DNA of 64,000 nt from Nitrospira sp. (GTDB taxonomy: Bacteria > Nitrospirota > Nitrospiria > Nitrospirales > Nitrospiraceae): contig JAFEBL010000003.1 of the NCBI GenBank assembly GCA_018242665.1, positions 1 to 64,000 on the forward strand, read 5' to 3'. The notes below the pieces were generated by a model that worked only from the letters and a program-made list of their open reading frames with translations, was not told where the DNA came from and did no database searches. Each line of letters starts with the position of its first letter. Within the stretch, counting starts at the first letter, position 1. This document shows, one piece after another, positions 45,143 to 53,210 of this stretch. A program made the translations under genes and the position numbers.

Positions 45143-45586
45143 CTAGTATCGCAACATGGCCCGATGGCTCGAACGACGGGCACCGAAGAAGGCCTTGGAG
45201 AATTCTTCGACGACGGTCGGCTCGTAACCTTTGCAACTGAAAATATCGAGATAGGCGCTGTTGGTGTCGTTGGCGAAGTGGCCGCTGATCAAGGAGGTCT
45301 CGATCAGCTGCACCATGCTGTAGCCCGCCACGCGACCTTCACCGAAATTGACGATCTGGCAGGCGCCATATCGCTTCATTTCGATCAATTCGCAGAGCTG
45401 CACTACGTAGGCTTCAATTTGTTTGGCGTCGCGAATGCGTTCAGGAATGCAATCGTGGAGGTCAACGGAGGTGCAAATGCCCCAGGCCTTGCCGGGTCCG
45501 ACAGAGTCCGGATGGACGGCGGAGTCAGCAATCCTGGCTGAGGATGATGAGATGTCGTCGGAGGTGGCACCTTCGGCGTTGTGCAT
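45143..45586 (-). CDS. Divergent S-adenosylmethionine decarboxylase (SpeD/SpeH)-like protein
   Basis: 147 residues. GICTSVDLHDCIPERIRDAKQIEAY and the segment IETSLISGHFANDTNSAYLDIFSC align with prokaryotic AdoMetDC. Equivalents of Thermotoga Ser63 (pyruvoyl precursor), Ser66, His68 and Cys83 are kept with exact spacing, but the usual SHxSIHTWPE block is changed: His64 is Leu and the Pro-Glu pair is Asn-Asp. A pyruvoyl decarboxylase with changed specificity is possible. ATG 45586 has AAAGG upstream and follows a good promoter, so the longer open frame is rejected. Confidence 0.7.
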   Translation of the reverse strand: MHNAEGATSDDISSSSARIADSAVHPDSVGPGKAWGICTSVDLHDCIPERIRDAKQIEAYVVQLCELIEMKRYGACQIVNFGEGRVAGYSMVQLIETSLISGHFANDTNSAYLDIFSCKGYEPTVVEEFSKAFFGARRSSHRAMLRY

Positions 45587-45640
45587 ATGCGATACGACCT
45601 TTCTGTTGGGGGTGGTGGGAGTGGTGACGCATGTATTTGC

Positions 45641-45669
45641 ACTATACTGAACGATTGAAACACTGTAAA
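45641..45669 (-). promoter_or_regulatory. Promoter of the SpeD-like gene
   Basis: Minus strand TTTACA at 45669-45664, 17-base spacer, TATAGT at 45646-45641. Transcription would begin near 45635, giving a leader of about 49 bases before ATG 45586. Confidence 0.6.
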
Positions 45670-45741
45670 TATTTATCTCCGAAATTTCTCGCGCCGCGCG
45701 TGCATTGACAAACTTGCGACCCCTTAGCGAGAATGCCGCCC

Positions 45742-45927
45742 ATGACTGACACATCCACACCCAAGTCCGCTGCCTCCGCCCCGACCGCTGAATTGCCCGA
45801 CCGCCTCTGTACCTGGTGTAAGGTCGCCATGACCAAACGCCTCGTCGCGGGAGGACAATTCATTCACTACACCTGCCCCAAGTGCGTCTTTCAGCACACC
45901 ACGAAGCGAACGCCCCAGGCCCAATAG
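45742..45927 (+). CDS. Small zinc-ribbon-like protein
   Basis: 61 residues, unknown family. Two CxxC knuckles, CTWC and CPKC, 20 residues apart with a His/Tyr-rich connector (FIHYTCPKC), suggest one zinc site. The first 20 residues are Ser/Pro/Thr-rich and probably disordered. Start ATG 45742 (MTDTSTPK); ATG 45733 is also possible. A palindromic element follows the gene. Confidence 0.6.
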   Translation: MTDTSTPKSAASAPTAELPDRLCTWCKVAMTKRLVAGGQFIHYTCPKCVFQHTTKRTPQAQ

Positions 45928-45948
45928 ACTCTTAGATCCTTCGCCGTG

Positions 45949-45985
45949 CGGCGAGAACGATGCTGGCGCCCGCTTTCAGAGCCTC
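45949..45985 (+). repeat. Degenerate right half of the palindromic element
   Basis: GGCGAGAACG followed by GCTGGCGCCCGCTTTCA matches the right arm of copy 3 next door (GAGAACGCCGCTGGCGGCCGCTTTCA), but the left half and core are missing. It looks like a decayed or truncated neighbour copy. Confidence 0.5.
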
Positions 45986-45993
45986 GACAACCA

Positions 45994-46114
45994 GGCCGAT
46001 CAAAGAGGGCGTCCAGCAAGGCCGCAAGGAGCATGACGACTGAGGCGTACCCTCTGGGTACGTCGCAGGGAGGCATGCGATAGAGAACGCCGCTGGCGGC
46101 CGCTTTCATCGGCC
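45994..46114 (+). repeat. Nested palindromic intergenic element, copy 3
   Basis: Outer arms 45994-46017 and 46092-46114 pair. The middle stem is GCATG/CATGC and the core loop GTACCCTCTGGGTAC is a perfect hairpin. Conserved strands AAGGCCGCA and GAGAACGC are present. It fills the gap between a plus-strand and a minus-strand gene that converge. Confidence 0.8.
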
Positions 46115-46115
46115 G

Positions 46116-46826
46116 TCACTCGTCGTAATACTTTTCGCGATAAATCGGACACAACCCCTTGGCATTGATCAAAGCCGTTACATCCTTGATCATCCCGTTC
46201 CCGCCGCAGAGATAGACGGCAAGATTTTTCACAGAAGAGATCCGCTCCTTCACCAGCGCCGTGACGCGCCCGCTCGCTCCCTGCCACCCCGGCTCCGGCC
46301 GTGACAGTGTGGTAATGAAGGTAAAGTGAGGATGGGTCGCGGCCAGCGCAGCCCATTCCTCCTGCCAGTAGAGATCCCGTTGGCTACGAAGCCCCCAGAA
46401 CAGCGTGACCGGCCGATCGGGCTGCCGCTGCAATTGCGCCAGGATCATGCTCCGCATGGGCGCGATGCCGGTTCCCGTTGCGACGAACAGCAGATCCTTC
46501 GTCCCGTCGTCCCGGAGGTAAAACGCGCCCGCCGGGCCCTTGAATGACGTCCGGTCCCCTTCACGCAGGCTAAACAGATAACTTGAACCGGGCCCGCCTT
46601 GAACGAGATTCAGGACGAGGAGGATTCGCTCTGACTGCTCCGGCGGGGACGCAATGGAATAGGGCCTGGTCACGGGGCGGGGCTGTCCCGCCTTCGGCAC
46701 CTCGAACGAGACGAATTGTCCGGCTTTAGACATGATGCTCGCTGGCTCCAGCAGGCGCAGCTCAATGGCCCGCACGTCATGCGTCAGATCCTGAATCCGG
46801 CTCACTTCGGACATGAACGTGTTCAC
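46116..46826 (-). CDS. Ferredoxin-NADP reductase-like flavoprotein
   Basis: About 236 residues, one FAD plus one NAD(P) domain and no ferredoxin domain. RPVTRPYSIASPPEQS is the FAD motif RxYS, LLFVATGTGIAPMRSMI is the NAD(P) site, FWGLRSQRDLYWQEEW and VYLCGGNGMIKDV complete the pattern. It transfers electrons between NAD(P)H and a protein partner. GTG 46826 has GAGG 9 bases upstream; ATG 46814 and TTG 46835 are alternatives. Confidence 0.87.
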   Translation of the reverse strand: MNTFMSEVSRIQDLTHDVRAIELRLLEPASIMSKAGQFVSFEVPKAGQPRPVTRPYSIASPPEQSERILLVLNLVQGGPGSSYLFSLREGDRTSFKGPAGAFYLRDDGTKDLLFVATGTGIAPMRSMILAQLQRQPDRPVTLFWGLRSQRDLYWQEEWAALAATHPHFTFITTLSRPEPGWQGASGRVTALVKERISSVKNLAVYLCGGNGMIKDVTALINAKGLCPIYREKYYDE

Positions 46827-46868
46827 AGCAGCCAACCTCGAGACAGATGATTGTGGTGGAAAATCCGG

Positions 46869-47582
46869 TCAGCCACGACCGGAGGGCAGCAAGAGATGCG
46901 TCTCATACGTCATGATACCAAGAAATGCGGCGAGGCCGAGGTAATACAGACCATAGCTCACCCTGGTGGAAAGCGGCACCTCATAGTAGCGTTCAGGCAA
47001 GCCATGGGGACCGCCACGGAACGTGGACATCACATGCGGGATCGCCATGATCGCGATCAAGAGCAACATAGGACTGTGGTTCATGACGAACAGCCCGATC
47101 AGGATCGGGACACCCACCCACCAGACCTTGGGTGAGATAATGGCCGTAATGCGTCCGCCGTCCAAGGGAGAGAGTGGAATGAGGTTGAACAGATTGATCA
47201 TAAATCCGGCATAGGCCAGGGCCAGCAGCAATTGGCTCTGGGTATATTCGGCCGCGTAATAACAGATCACGGCGGCGATGGTCCCGGCAACCGGCCCGGC
47301 AATTCCCACATAGGCCTCGGTTTCCACATCCATCGGCTGTTCTTTGAGTTGGATCCAGGCGCCGACGAAGGGAATGAAGGTCGGAGCCCCCACATTCAGG
47401 TTGCGCTGTTTGGCGGCAGTGTAATGCCCCAACTCGTGAAACAGAATCAGCAGCACGAAGCCAACCGCGTACCACCAGCCGAAGATGAAACTGTACGCCA
47501 CCATCGACAGCAGCATGGTCCCGCCGGTGAGCGCGATCTTGCCGAACTTGAGTCCGCCGAGAAGCAGCAGAAGGATCTTCAC
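46869..47582 (-). CDS. Site-2 (M50) membrane metalloprotease
   Basis: 237 residues, about six membrane helices. The zinc motif is LFHELGHYTAAK (HExxH) in the second helix and the third ligand lies in NLIPLSPLDGGR. No PDZ or CBS domain is visible, so it is a minimal form. I choose GTG 47582, which overlaps the stop of the previous gene as GTGA; the long N-terminal extension of the open frame is an antisense shadow of that gene. Substrate unknown. Confidence 0.87.
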   Translation of the reverse strand: MKILLLLLGGLKFGKIALTGGTMLLSMVAYSFIFGWWYAVGFVLLILFHELGHYTAAKQRNLNVGAPTFIPFVGAWIQLKEQPMDVETEAYVGIAGPVAGTIAAVICYYAAEYTQSQLLLALAYAGFMINLFNLIPLSPLDGGRITAIISPKVWWVGVPILIGLFVMNHSPMLLLIAIMAIPHVMSTFRGGPHGLPERYYEVPLSTRVSYGLYYLGLAAFLGIMTYETHLLLPSGRG

Positions 47583-48481
47583 GACGACACCCCTCCGCCG
47601 CCGCCCGGCTGCTCCGCTTGCGGTTTCTTCTTCAAGTATTTGGCGGCCAACCCGCCGAGCGCGATGACCAACAGCATGAACAACTTCTTTCCTGCCACCA
47701 ACAAGGGAATGATGAAGGCCCACAGCTTCGCCAATAGACCGGACTTGACGGCGGCGCCCGCGATCAGCGCCGTCAGGCCGACCGCCGCCACCTTGTCGGT
47801 GGTGCTGTTGAAATCGGTGTATCGCTTCCCTTCGACGAACTCCACGTTGGCCAACAACTGGCTGACATGCGGCTTCAGCACCGGCAGCTGCTCCAGCGAG
47901 CCCACCATGTTCATGCTGAGATACCCCTGTCGTCCCAAGGCCAACGTATTGTAATTGACCCCCACCGGCGATTCGGGTTCCTGCGCCGAGATCGCCCATA
48001 CCACCTTGTTCGCCGCCTTGTCATAATGCGGCTTCTCTTCCCACCCGCGAATGATCAGCGGTCGAAACCCTTGCGCCTGGCGGTTCTTGTTGTCTTCCTC
48101 CGTGCCTTCTTTGATGGACGTCATCAGCGCATCGGCATCCCAATTGGCCGCGTCGTCGTCCTTCACGTACCCCGCATCGATATAACGCACGACCATGAAC
48201 CACTGTTCGGCTTCGCCGGTCGCCGTGATCAGCCCCAGCTCGGAACCGGAGGGGAAGTTCCCCATTCTCTTCAGCAGCGCTTGTGTCTCCTGCGCACCAA
48301 GGAATTGATAGCCCTTAGGCAGCTTCAGCAACGCCTGATCGCCCAGCTTGGCTTCGGTGGGCCCCTCCAGCCAATGAAGGCCTGATGGTTTCGAATGTGA
48401 TTCCTCAGCTATGGCCGGCAGAGTCCAGACGCAAAGCGTCACGGCAACGATGACCAGCAGGCGAATCATATGCCATCTCAT
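47579..48481 (-). CDS. DUF2167-type membrane-anchored protein
   Basis: 300 residues. Signal peptide (LLVIVAVTLCVWTLPAIA), a periplasmic domain with ALLKLPKGYQFLGAQETQALL and WFMVVRYIDAGYVKDDDAANWDADALM, then two membrane segments near the C-terminus (residues about 245-290) and a Gly-rich tail. The sequence fits the DUF2167 family, whose function is not known. AAGGAG is 8 bases before ATG 48481. Translational coupling to the M50 protease suggests a functional pair. Confidence 0.8.
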   Translation of the reverse strand: MRWHMIRLLVIVAVTLCVWTLPAIAEESHSKPSGLHWLEGPTEAKLGDQALLKLPKGYQFLGAQETQALLKRMGNFPSGSELGLITATGEAEQWFMVVRYIDAGYVKDDDAANWDADALMTSIKEGTEEDNKNRQAQGFRPLIIRGWEEKPHYDKAANKVVWAISAQEPESPVGVNYNTLALGRQGYLSMNMVGSLEQLPVLKPHVSQLLANVEFVEGKRYTDFNSTTDKVAAVGLTALIAGAAVKSGLLAKLWAFIIPLLVAGKKLFMLLVIALGGLAAKYLKKKPQAEQPGGGGGVSS

Positions 48482-48577
48482 AACCGGGTCTCCTTAAGAA
48501 CTATTCGTGCGGTCTGCAAAACAATAGCGGCGGCTCGCCATCGGCAAATAGGCTGTTATACTCAGCTCCGTAGCGTT

Positions 48578-48820
48578 TCAGCTATCTGTATCTCGGCGAA
48601 AGATGTCGATTTTTGAATATACGCCTGCTTCTTCTACCAAAGTAGTTATGGAAAACAGATCTGTTTCCAAAGACTCACACCCGTTCAGAAGTGGATAAGA
48701 CAAGGTCCATTTGTAGGGCAAAGATCCTGCACATTTTACCTCGAGACTTGAATCTTCACAGAGCAAAGACTGAACGAAGCCCATGAATTCTCGGCACAAC
48801 TCATCAGAATTTGCACACAT
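48578..48820 (-). CDS. Small hypothetical protein, uncertain
   Basis: 80 residues, no recognised family (MCANSDELCREFMGFVQSLL...). Four Cys, no membrane segment. The DNA is more AT-rich than its surroundings and the ribosome site is poor. May be a gene of foreign origin, a remnant, or chance. Confidence 0.3.
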   Translation of the reverse strand: MCANSDELCREFMGFVQSLLCEDSSLEVKCAGSLPYKWTLSYPLLNGCESLETDLFSITTLVEEAGVYSKIDIFRRDTDS

Positions 48821-48947
48821 GTCCCAGCAGCGCCATCACGAACCACTCGACCGGTCAGCTCGCCTCGGCTCATACCGCAGCTCCATCAACATCCAGTACA
48901 ATATGAACGCCTCCCATCGACCGACGACCCAAATTCGGACCGTCGGT

Positions 48948-49640
48948 TTACGCGCGTGCCGCTTCAAGGATCAGCGCGGTGACTTCAACCGGGCGCGACG
49001 CCAATGAGGCGTGACTGGCGTCCAGTTCAATCTTCTTAACCGGATTCATGCGATCGGCCATCATCTGTTGGTTTTTCGGATTGATCATCCGGTCGTTGAG
49101 CGAGACCTGATAATAGCTCGGCCTCTTCCTCCAAGCGGGCGCCGTCACGTTGTCGCCGAAAGTGGTCCCGATTGGAGCCTTTTGGGTCACGGCCATGACC
49201 AGCGCTTCGTGTTCCGATAAATCCTGACAGAAGCTTTCCCGGAACTTTTCAGGCTTGATCCATAGGAAGCCATCACTGTCAGCCGCAATATTTTCGAAAG
49301 CTGCAGGCGGTGTCGCTTGCGAAATCTGGCCCGCGCTTTCGCCCGCGTCCGGGGCGAAGGCGGCAATGTAAACCAACGCCTTCACGTTCGGTATGTCGCC
49401 TGCTTGCGTAATCACCTTGCCGCCATATGAGTGACCGACCAGCACGACAGGGCCTTTGATCTGAGCGACCATCTTGCGGGTGCGCTCCGCATCATCCGCG
49501 AGAGATGTCAGCGGATTCTCAACCGCATGGATGTCATTCGCCCCATAGCCATGCTTGCGCAACTCATTGATGACCTTGGCCCAATGGGCTGCGCCGCCCC
49601 AAAATCCATGCACCAAAACAATGTGTGACTTGTCAGACAT
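48948..49640 (-). CDS. Alpha/beta hydrolase
   Basis: 230 residues. IVLVHGFWGGAAHW is the oxyanion segment, VVLVGHSYGGKVI holds the nucleophile Ser, and ELDASHASLASRP carries the catalytic His. The overall pattern is like salicylate/methyl-ester esterase (EstC-like) hydrolases with a short cap. AGGAGG stands before ATG 49640. A palindrome lies in the promoter region. Substrate not predictable. Confidence 0.88.
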   Translation of the reverse strand: MSDKSHIVLVHGFWGGAAHWAKVINELRKHGYGANDIHAVENPLTSLADDAERTRKMVAQIKGPVVLVGHSYGGKVITQAGDIPNVKALVYIAAFAPDAGESAGQISQATPPAAFENIAADSDGFLWIKPEKFRESFCQDLSEHEALVMAVTQKAPIGTTFGDNVTAPAWRKRPSYYQVSLNDRMINPKNQQMMADRMNPVKKIELDASHASLASRPVEVTALILEAARA

Positions 49641-49686
49641 GTGATCCTCCTAGAAGCGGTGATTACTGGCAGCCGAATGATGTTCG

Positions 49687-49697
49687 TACATTATGTA
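49687..49697 (-). promoter_or_regulatory. Palindrome TACATTATGTA before the hydrolase gene
   Basis: An 11-base perfect palindrome about 47 bases upstream of the hydrolase start, overlapping a CATAAT that could serve as -10. It could be the operator of a MarR- or HxlR-type repressor; no such gene is next to it. Confidence 0.35.
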
Positions 49698-49797
49698 TGG
49701 TAACTGAGTGACATTGCTCTATGTCTTGCCCCCGAGATTAGTCATCGGAGACAGCTTTCCACCCATCTCGGCCATTTCCGATGTAGGGGTTCACTGC

Positions 49798-50910
49798 CTA
49801 GTACACCATGGTGGTCAAGGACAGCGGCCCGACGGCCGTCTTGTCCAATACCTTGACCGCGACCCGGCCGATGACACGGCCGTCTTCCGCTTCCACATCG
49901 ACGCGCCAATCCCCTGGATCGAGGCCTTCCTTGAAGGTGTAGGCGCGATACCCTCCCTCTCGCCCACCGGAAATCTTGAGCGGAATGCGATCGGCATCGC
50001 GAAATGGTTGACCGGTGTCAGGGCGGTAATACCAGTGATGATAGATCGTCGTTTTGAGCGCCACCGGCGCAAACACCGCCGTGAAGCAATAGACAGGGTC
50101 GTCGGCCGGGATGACATTGTCCGAGGTCTTCCACACCTCATACCAGGACTTTTCAAAACTCAACTCGTACCGGTCACCCGAGCGCTTCACCTCATGATAC
50201 ATCCCACCATGCTTCAACGAGAGCGGCACCGGCGGAATCCAGTTCATAAAATAGAAGCCGACCAGCAGCGCAATCAGGCCAAGTGCCGGGGCAGCGGCCC
50301 ACGTCGCCTCGCGTCTGGTTCGGGCGGCATTCCGCCAATAGATCAATTGCACAACCCGCAGCACGACCAATATGGTCAAGACCGCCCCCGCCAGAAAAAT
50401 CACCGCATTCATCCATCCAGTCATGACCGGCAGGAAAAAGGTGAAGAACGCAAAACAGACCAGGGCGTAGAGGCTGACCAGCAGCTGCACGTTCGACAAC
50501 CGGCTGCGGAGGAATTCGTTCGCCACGAGGAACGCCACGAGCACGCAAAAAAACACAGCCGTTCCGGCGAAGGTGGCGCTCTTGGAATAGAAGATGGCGT
50601 AGGCGCTGAAGAGCCCACCCAATAGGAACTGAATGGCCATCGGGGCATAAGGCTTGGCCTGCACAACCCATTTCATGAAGAACGGCGCGTCCGGCGGCAG
50701 ATCCTCCACCGTGGCGTCCTGGGTTCCCAAACGCCCGGTCAGGACGATCAAAAATCCCAACAGCGTAAGGTAGGCCAACAGCAGCAGGTTATCCCGTAGA
50801 CGGTCGATCCGCGTTAATACCAGCGTGTCGTAGGTCACCCCGCTAAAGAAAAACAGCGGCGGCAGGTAGGGCTTACCCAAAACCGATTGAAACCGTTGTA
50901 ATGAGACCAT
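49798..50910 (-). CDS. Membrane protein with C-terminal DUF2914-like domain
   Basis: 370 residues. About seven membrane helices in residues 30-250, then a soluble domain of about 120 residues (KTTIYHHWYYRPDTGQPFRD, PGDWRVDVEAEDGRVIGRVAV), which matches the DUF2914 pattern of aromatic residues and the W-R-V-x-V-x-x-x-D-G strand. Start ATG 50910. Function unknown. Two palindromic elements lie upstream. Confidence 0.8.
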   Translation of the reverse strand: MVSLQRFQSVLGKPYLPPLFFFSGVTYDTLVLTRIDRLRDNLLLLAYLTLLGFLIVLTGRLGTQDATVEDLPPDAPFFMKWVVQAKPYAPMAIQFLLGGLFSAYAIFYSKSATFAGTAVFFCVLVAFLVANEFLRSRLSNVQLLVSLYALVCFAFFTFFLPVMTGWMNAVIFLAGAVLTILVVLRVVQLIYWRNAARTRREATWAAAPALGLIALLVGFYFMNWIPPVPLSLKHGGMYHEVKRSGDRYELSFEKSWYEVWKTSDNVIPADDPVYCFTAVFAPVALKTTIYHHWYYRPDTGQPFRDADRIPLKISGGREGGYRAYTFKEGLDPGDWRVDVEAEDGRVIGRVAVKVLDKTAVGPLSLTTMVY

Positions 50911-51049
50911 GCGCTAGATTTCAGGAGACGCAGGCGATTGTCAAACGAAGAGACGAATCAGGCGACGAAATCGAAAGGCCATGACTATGTGATAAATGGC
51001 GAGTCCATACCGCAGCAGAAAAGAATTCCTGGCATGCATGATGTCACCC
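50911..51049. other. First part of a 391-base gene-free spacer
   Basis: The spacer 50911-51301 holds no gene. The first 139 bases should carry the promoter of the DUF2914 gene, but I see no good -35/-10 pair. The rest is filled by two palindromic elements in tandem. Confidence 0.5.
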
Positions 51050-51168
51050 GGCGGCTCAACATGATCATCCAGCAAGGCCGCAGGGAGTGAAGGACCCGAG
51101 GCGTACCCTTCCGTACGTTGAGGGTCCGAAACGACCGAGAACGCAGCTGGGGATCATGTTCAGCCGCC
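51050..51168 (+). repeat. Nested palindromic intergenic element, copy 4
   Basis: Outer arms 51050-51073 and 51146-51168 are inverted with one mismatch and one extra base. Middle stem GGACCC/GGGTCC, core GAGGCGTAC...GTACGTTGAG, side strands AAGGCCGCAGGGAGTGA and CGACCGAGAACGC. Nine bases separate it from copy 5. Confidence 0.82.
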
Positions 51169-51177
51169 AAAACACTA

Positions 51178-51301
51178 CAGGATGCTCAAAACGGTTGTCC
51201 GGCAAGGCCGCAACGAGTGAGAGCGCGAGGCGTACGTTGCCTGGTACGTCGAGCCCTCGAACGACGCGAGAACGCCGCCGGACACCGTTTTCAGCATCCT
51301 G
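51178..51301 (+). repeat. Nested palindromic intergenic element, copy 5
   Basis: Outer arms 51178-51203 and 51277-51301 pair over about 25 bases with one bulge. Core GAGGCGTAC...GTACGTCGAG, side strands AAGGCCGCAACGAGTGA and GACGCGAGAACGC. It ends one base before the stop codon of the next minus-strand gene. The arms differ from those of copy 4, so this is not a simple recent tandem duplication. Confidence 0.82.
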
Positions 51302-52363
51302 TTACATGAAGGGAGGGAGCGGCGCATAGACGACCGGCATTCCCAACAGTCGTTCCAACCATCCGGCCATGTGCTCCTCCGCCAACGGAGCGCGATTGAG
51401 CCGCACCTCCAATTGAAACCCTCCGGCTGTGCCTACGATTCCGATGATGGCCGACGCATCTTCTCCCTCGGGCATCAATTCCTGTGTTTGAAACTCACAG
51501 AGGGTACTGTAAAGACGGCCCTGCGGCGCGATGGTCTCCAACACTTCCGGCAATTCACCCAGCGCGCAATGCACGGAGCAACGGTAGACGGAGCGAGCGC
51601 CGGGTTGCACGGCGGCAAACGCGTCTAATGCCTGATCAGAAAATCCCGTGAGGTAGGCCCGTACCCCGGCCGGCTGCGGCGCGAAGGTGGCGGCTAACCG
51701 GCTCGCCGGCACCAGAAATTCATACGCATCCAGCGTGTTGTACTCGAACTGGCAGGGCCCGAAGGCATCGGGCCAGGAACAGAAAAACGGGGTCGCGGGA
51801 TCTGAGGGACGTAAGACCACGTTGTCGTTGTCGACGAACGTTTCGACCGGCACATCCAGCGTGGCAATGGCATCGAGAAAAATAGCCCGACGCTCATCGA
51901 TCCACTCGGTGCGCTGGGCGTCTGCCCGCGTCTCGCCCGGTGTCACGACTTCTTGCGTATGGAGACGCACGCGAATGAAGGCATGGTTGTGCCGGAACCC
52001 GAGCCAGAACATGGACAGGGGGTGATGGAATCTCAGGCCGGGTTTGGTGCGCCAGGGGTGACTAATCGAGCAGTAGGTGCCGACATCCTGAAAGCGCTGA
52101 TAGACGGTGTGATAGCCACCCGCCAGCAGAAAGAAATCGCCCTTCCAGCCATCGCGAATGTGCACGAGGGTCACATCTTCCGTGGCCCAATGGTCCAGTA
52201 GATCGAAGGCCTCGGGAGAGTCGACCGCCCAGTCCTCCACATAACAGATGACGTCCTTGGCGGGGTGCGCCGGTTTCAGCCCCAAGGCTGCCAGGCGCTC
52301 CCCGACCGCAAGAACCTCTTGGAAGGTCAGTCGGCCGGAGGTCTCCCACCGCCGTTCACGCAC
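51302..52363 (-). CDS. Hypothetical protein, 353 residues
   Basis: No family recognised. Soluble, no signal peptide or membrane helix. Trp-, His- and Phe-rich (ISHPWRTKPGLRFHHPLSMFWL, RHNHAF) with acidic clusters (FVDNDNVVLRPSDP). The frame has good codon bias over its full length and no competing frame, so it is probably real. It precedes the lipoprotein gene on the same strand by 45 bases in the opposite transcription order, so the two may be co-transcribed. Confidence 0.7.
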   Translation of the reverse strand: MRERRWETSGRLTFQEVLAVGERLAALGLKPAHPAKDVICYVEDWAVDSPEAFDLLDHWATEDVTLVHIRDGWKGDFFLLAGGYHTVYQRFQDVGTYCSISHPWRTKPGLRFHHPLSMFWLGFRHNHAFIRVRLHTQEVVTPGETRADAQRTEWIDERRAIFLDAIATLDVPVETFVDNDNVVLRPSDPATPFFCSWPDAFGPCQFEYNTLDAYEFLVPASRLAATFAPQPAGVRAYLTGFSDQALDAFAAVQPGARSVYRCSVHCALGELPEVLETIAPQGRLYSTLCEFQTQELMPEGEDASAIIGIVGTAGGFQLEVRLNRAPLAEEHMAGWLERLLGMPVVYAPLPPFM

Positions 52364-52408
52364 AACGTCCCTCCGCAGGCTGCGTGTCGCTCTGAGACAT
52401 GGGACGTC

Positions 52409-53059
52409 TCACTTCACAGACTTCAGCGCACGGCCCTCGATTTTCGTATCGGCAATGAAGCGCTCGATGCCATCCTGCAGGAGGCCGGACATGAGGTTCT
52501 CGACATCTTCGCTGGTAAACCAGAACACCAGCTTAGTCTGCTCGCCCTGAATGTTCCGTTGCGTCGTGCTGTCATCCGCGAGATTCTTCACCTTGACGAC
52601 CAGCCGGCTCTCACCCGCCAACTTGGTGTTGAACACGCGGCTCTTGGCGTTCGCCGAAAAATTCAGAATTTCTCCGCCAATCACGATGTCCGCCCCCGAC
52701 ACCCCCACGCCAGACTGCACGACGCGCGCATCCCACCCGCGACGATTCCACCCGCGCCACCGCAAGGCTTCCGCCAAGGCTTCGGCAACGGTCACGCCTG
52801 GAGATCCGCCCGTGACGTTGAAGTTGGTCACGCCACCGCCCAGGTGGGTGCGCTGGCCGATCTTCGCCCGATCCGCCCGGAGGTCCTCAAATGGCTCGAT
52901 CACGATTTTCAACGGCTCAGGCTGGCCGCTCTGCACGAACGGTTGCTGCGGCTGCACATTGACCGACACCATTTCTCCGGTTCCGGCACAACCCCAGAGC
53001 AGCGCCAATCCCACTGCCAAACACAATTGACTCGCGATTCGACATCCCTGTGCAATCAC
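52409..53059 (-). CDS. Lipoprotein, YajG/DUF4410-like
   Basis: 216 residues. N-terminal LCLAVGLALLWGCAG is a lipoprotein signal with Cys near residue 24. The mature part has PLKIVIEPFEDLRADRAKIGQRTHLGGG, then VAEALAEALRWRGW and a GADIVIGGEILNFSANAKSR strand, the pattern of YajG/CsgG-related outer-membrane-linked lipoproteins that bind partners rather than catalyse. Exact family uncertain. Confidence 0.75.
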   Translation of the reverse strand: MIAQGCRIASQLCLAVGLALLWGCAGTGEMVSVNVQPQQPFVQSGQPEPLKIVIEPFEDLRADRAKIGQRTHLGGGVTNFNVTGGSPGVTVAEALAEALRWRGWNRRGWDARVVQSGVGVSGADIVIGGEILNFSANAKSRVFNTKLAGESRLVVKVKNLADDSTTQRNIQGEQTKLVFWFTSEDVENLMSGLLQDGIERFIADTKIEGRALKSVK

Positions 53060-53210
53060 ACATGCCTCCCTGTCAGTATGTGGCTGTACCGAAACGGGCC
53101 CAGTCTACCCAAGTCCTGGCCGGATAACAAACGGGAAGGGGCCCATAGCAGCAGGAAATTTCATGCGGAGCCGGGGCGAGTCCTCGGTCGAAGCCCGGCC
53201 CAACCGGCGG

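Noticed and set aside
47583-47999. Long N-terminal extension of the M50 protease frame
   Set aside because: It overlaps the DUF2167 gene in another frame and has Arg/Gly/His-rich shadow composition; the GTGA start is preferred.
51050-51301. CRISPR array or insertion sequence at the tandem repeats
   Set aside because: There are no equal-length spacers, no cas genes and no transposase frame; each unit is an individual nested palindrome.
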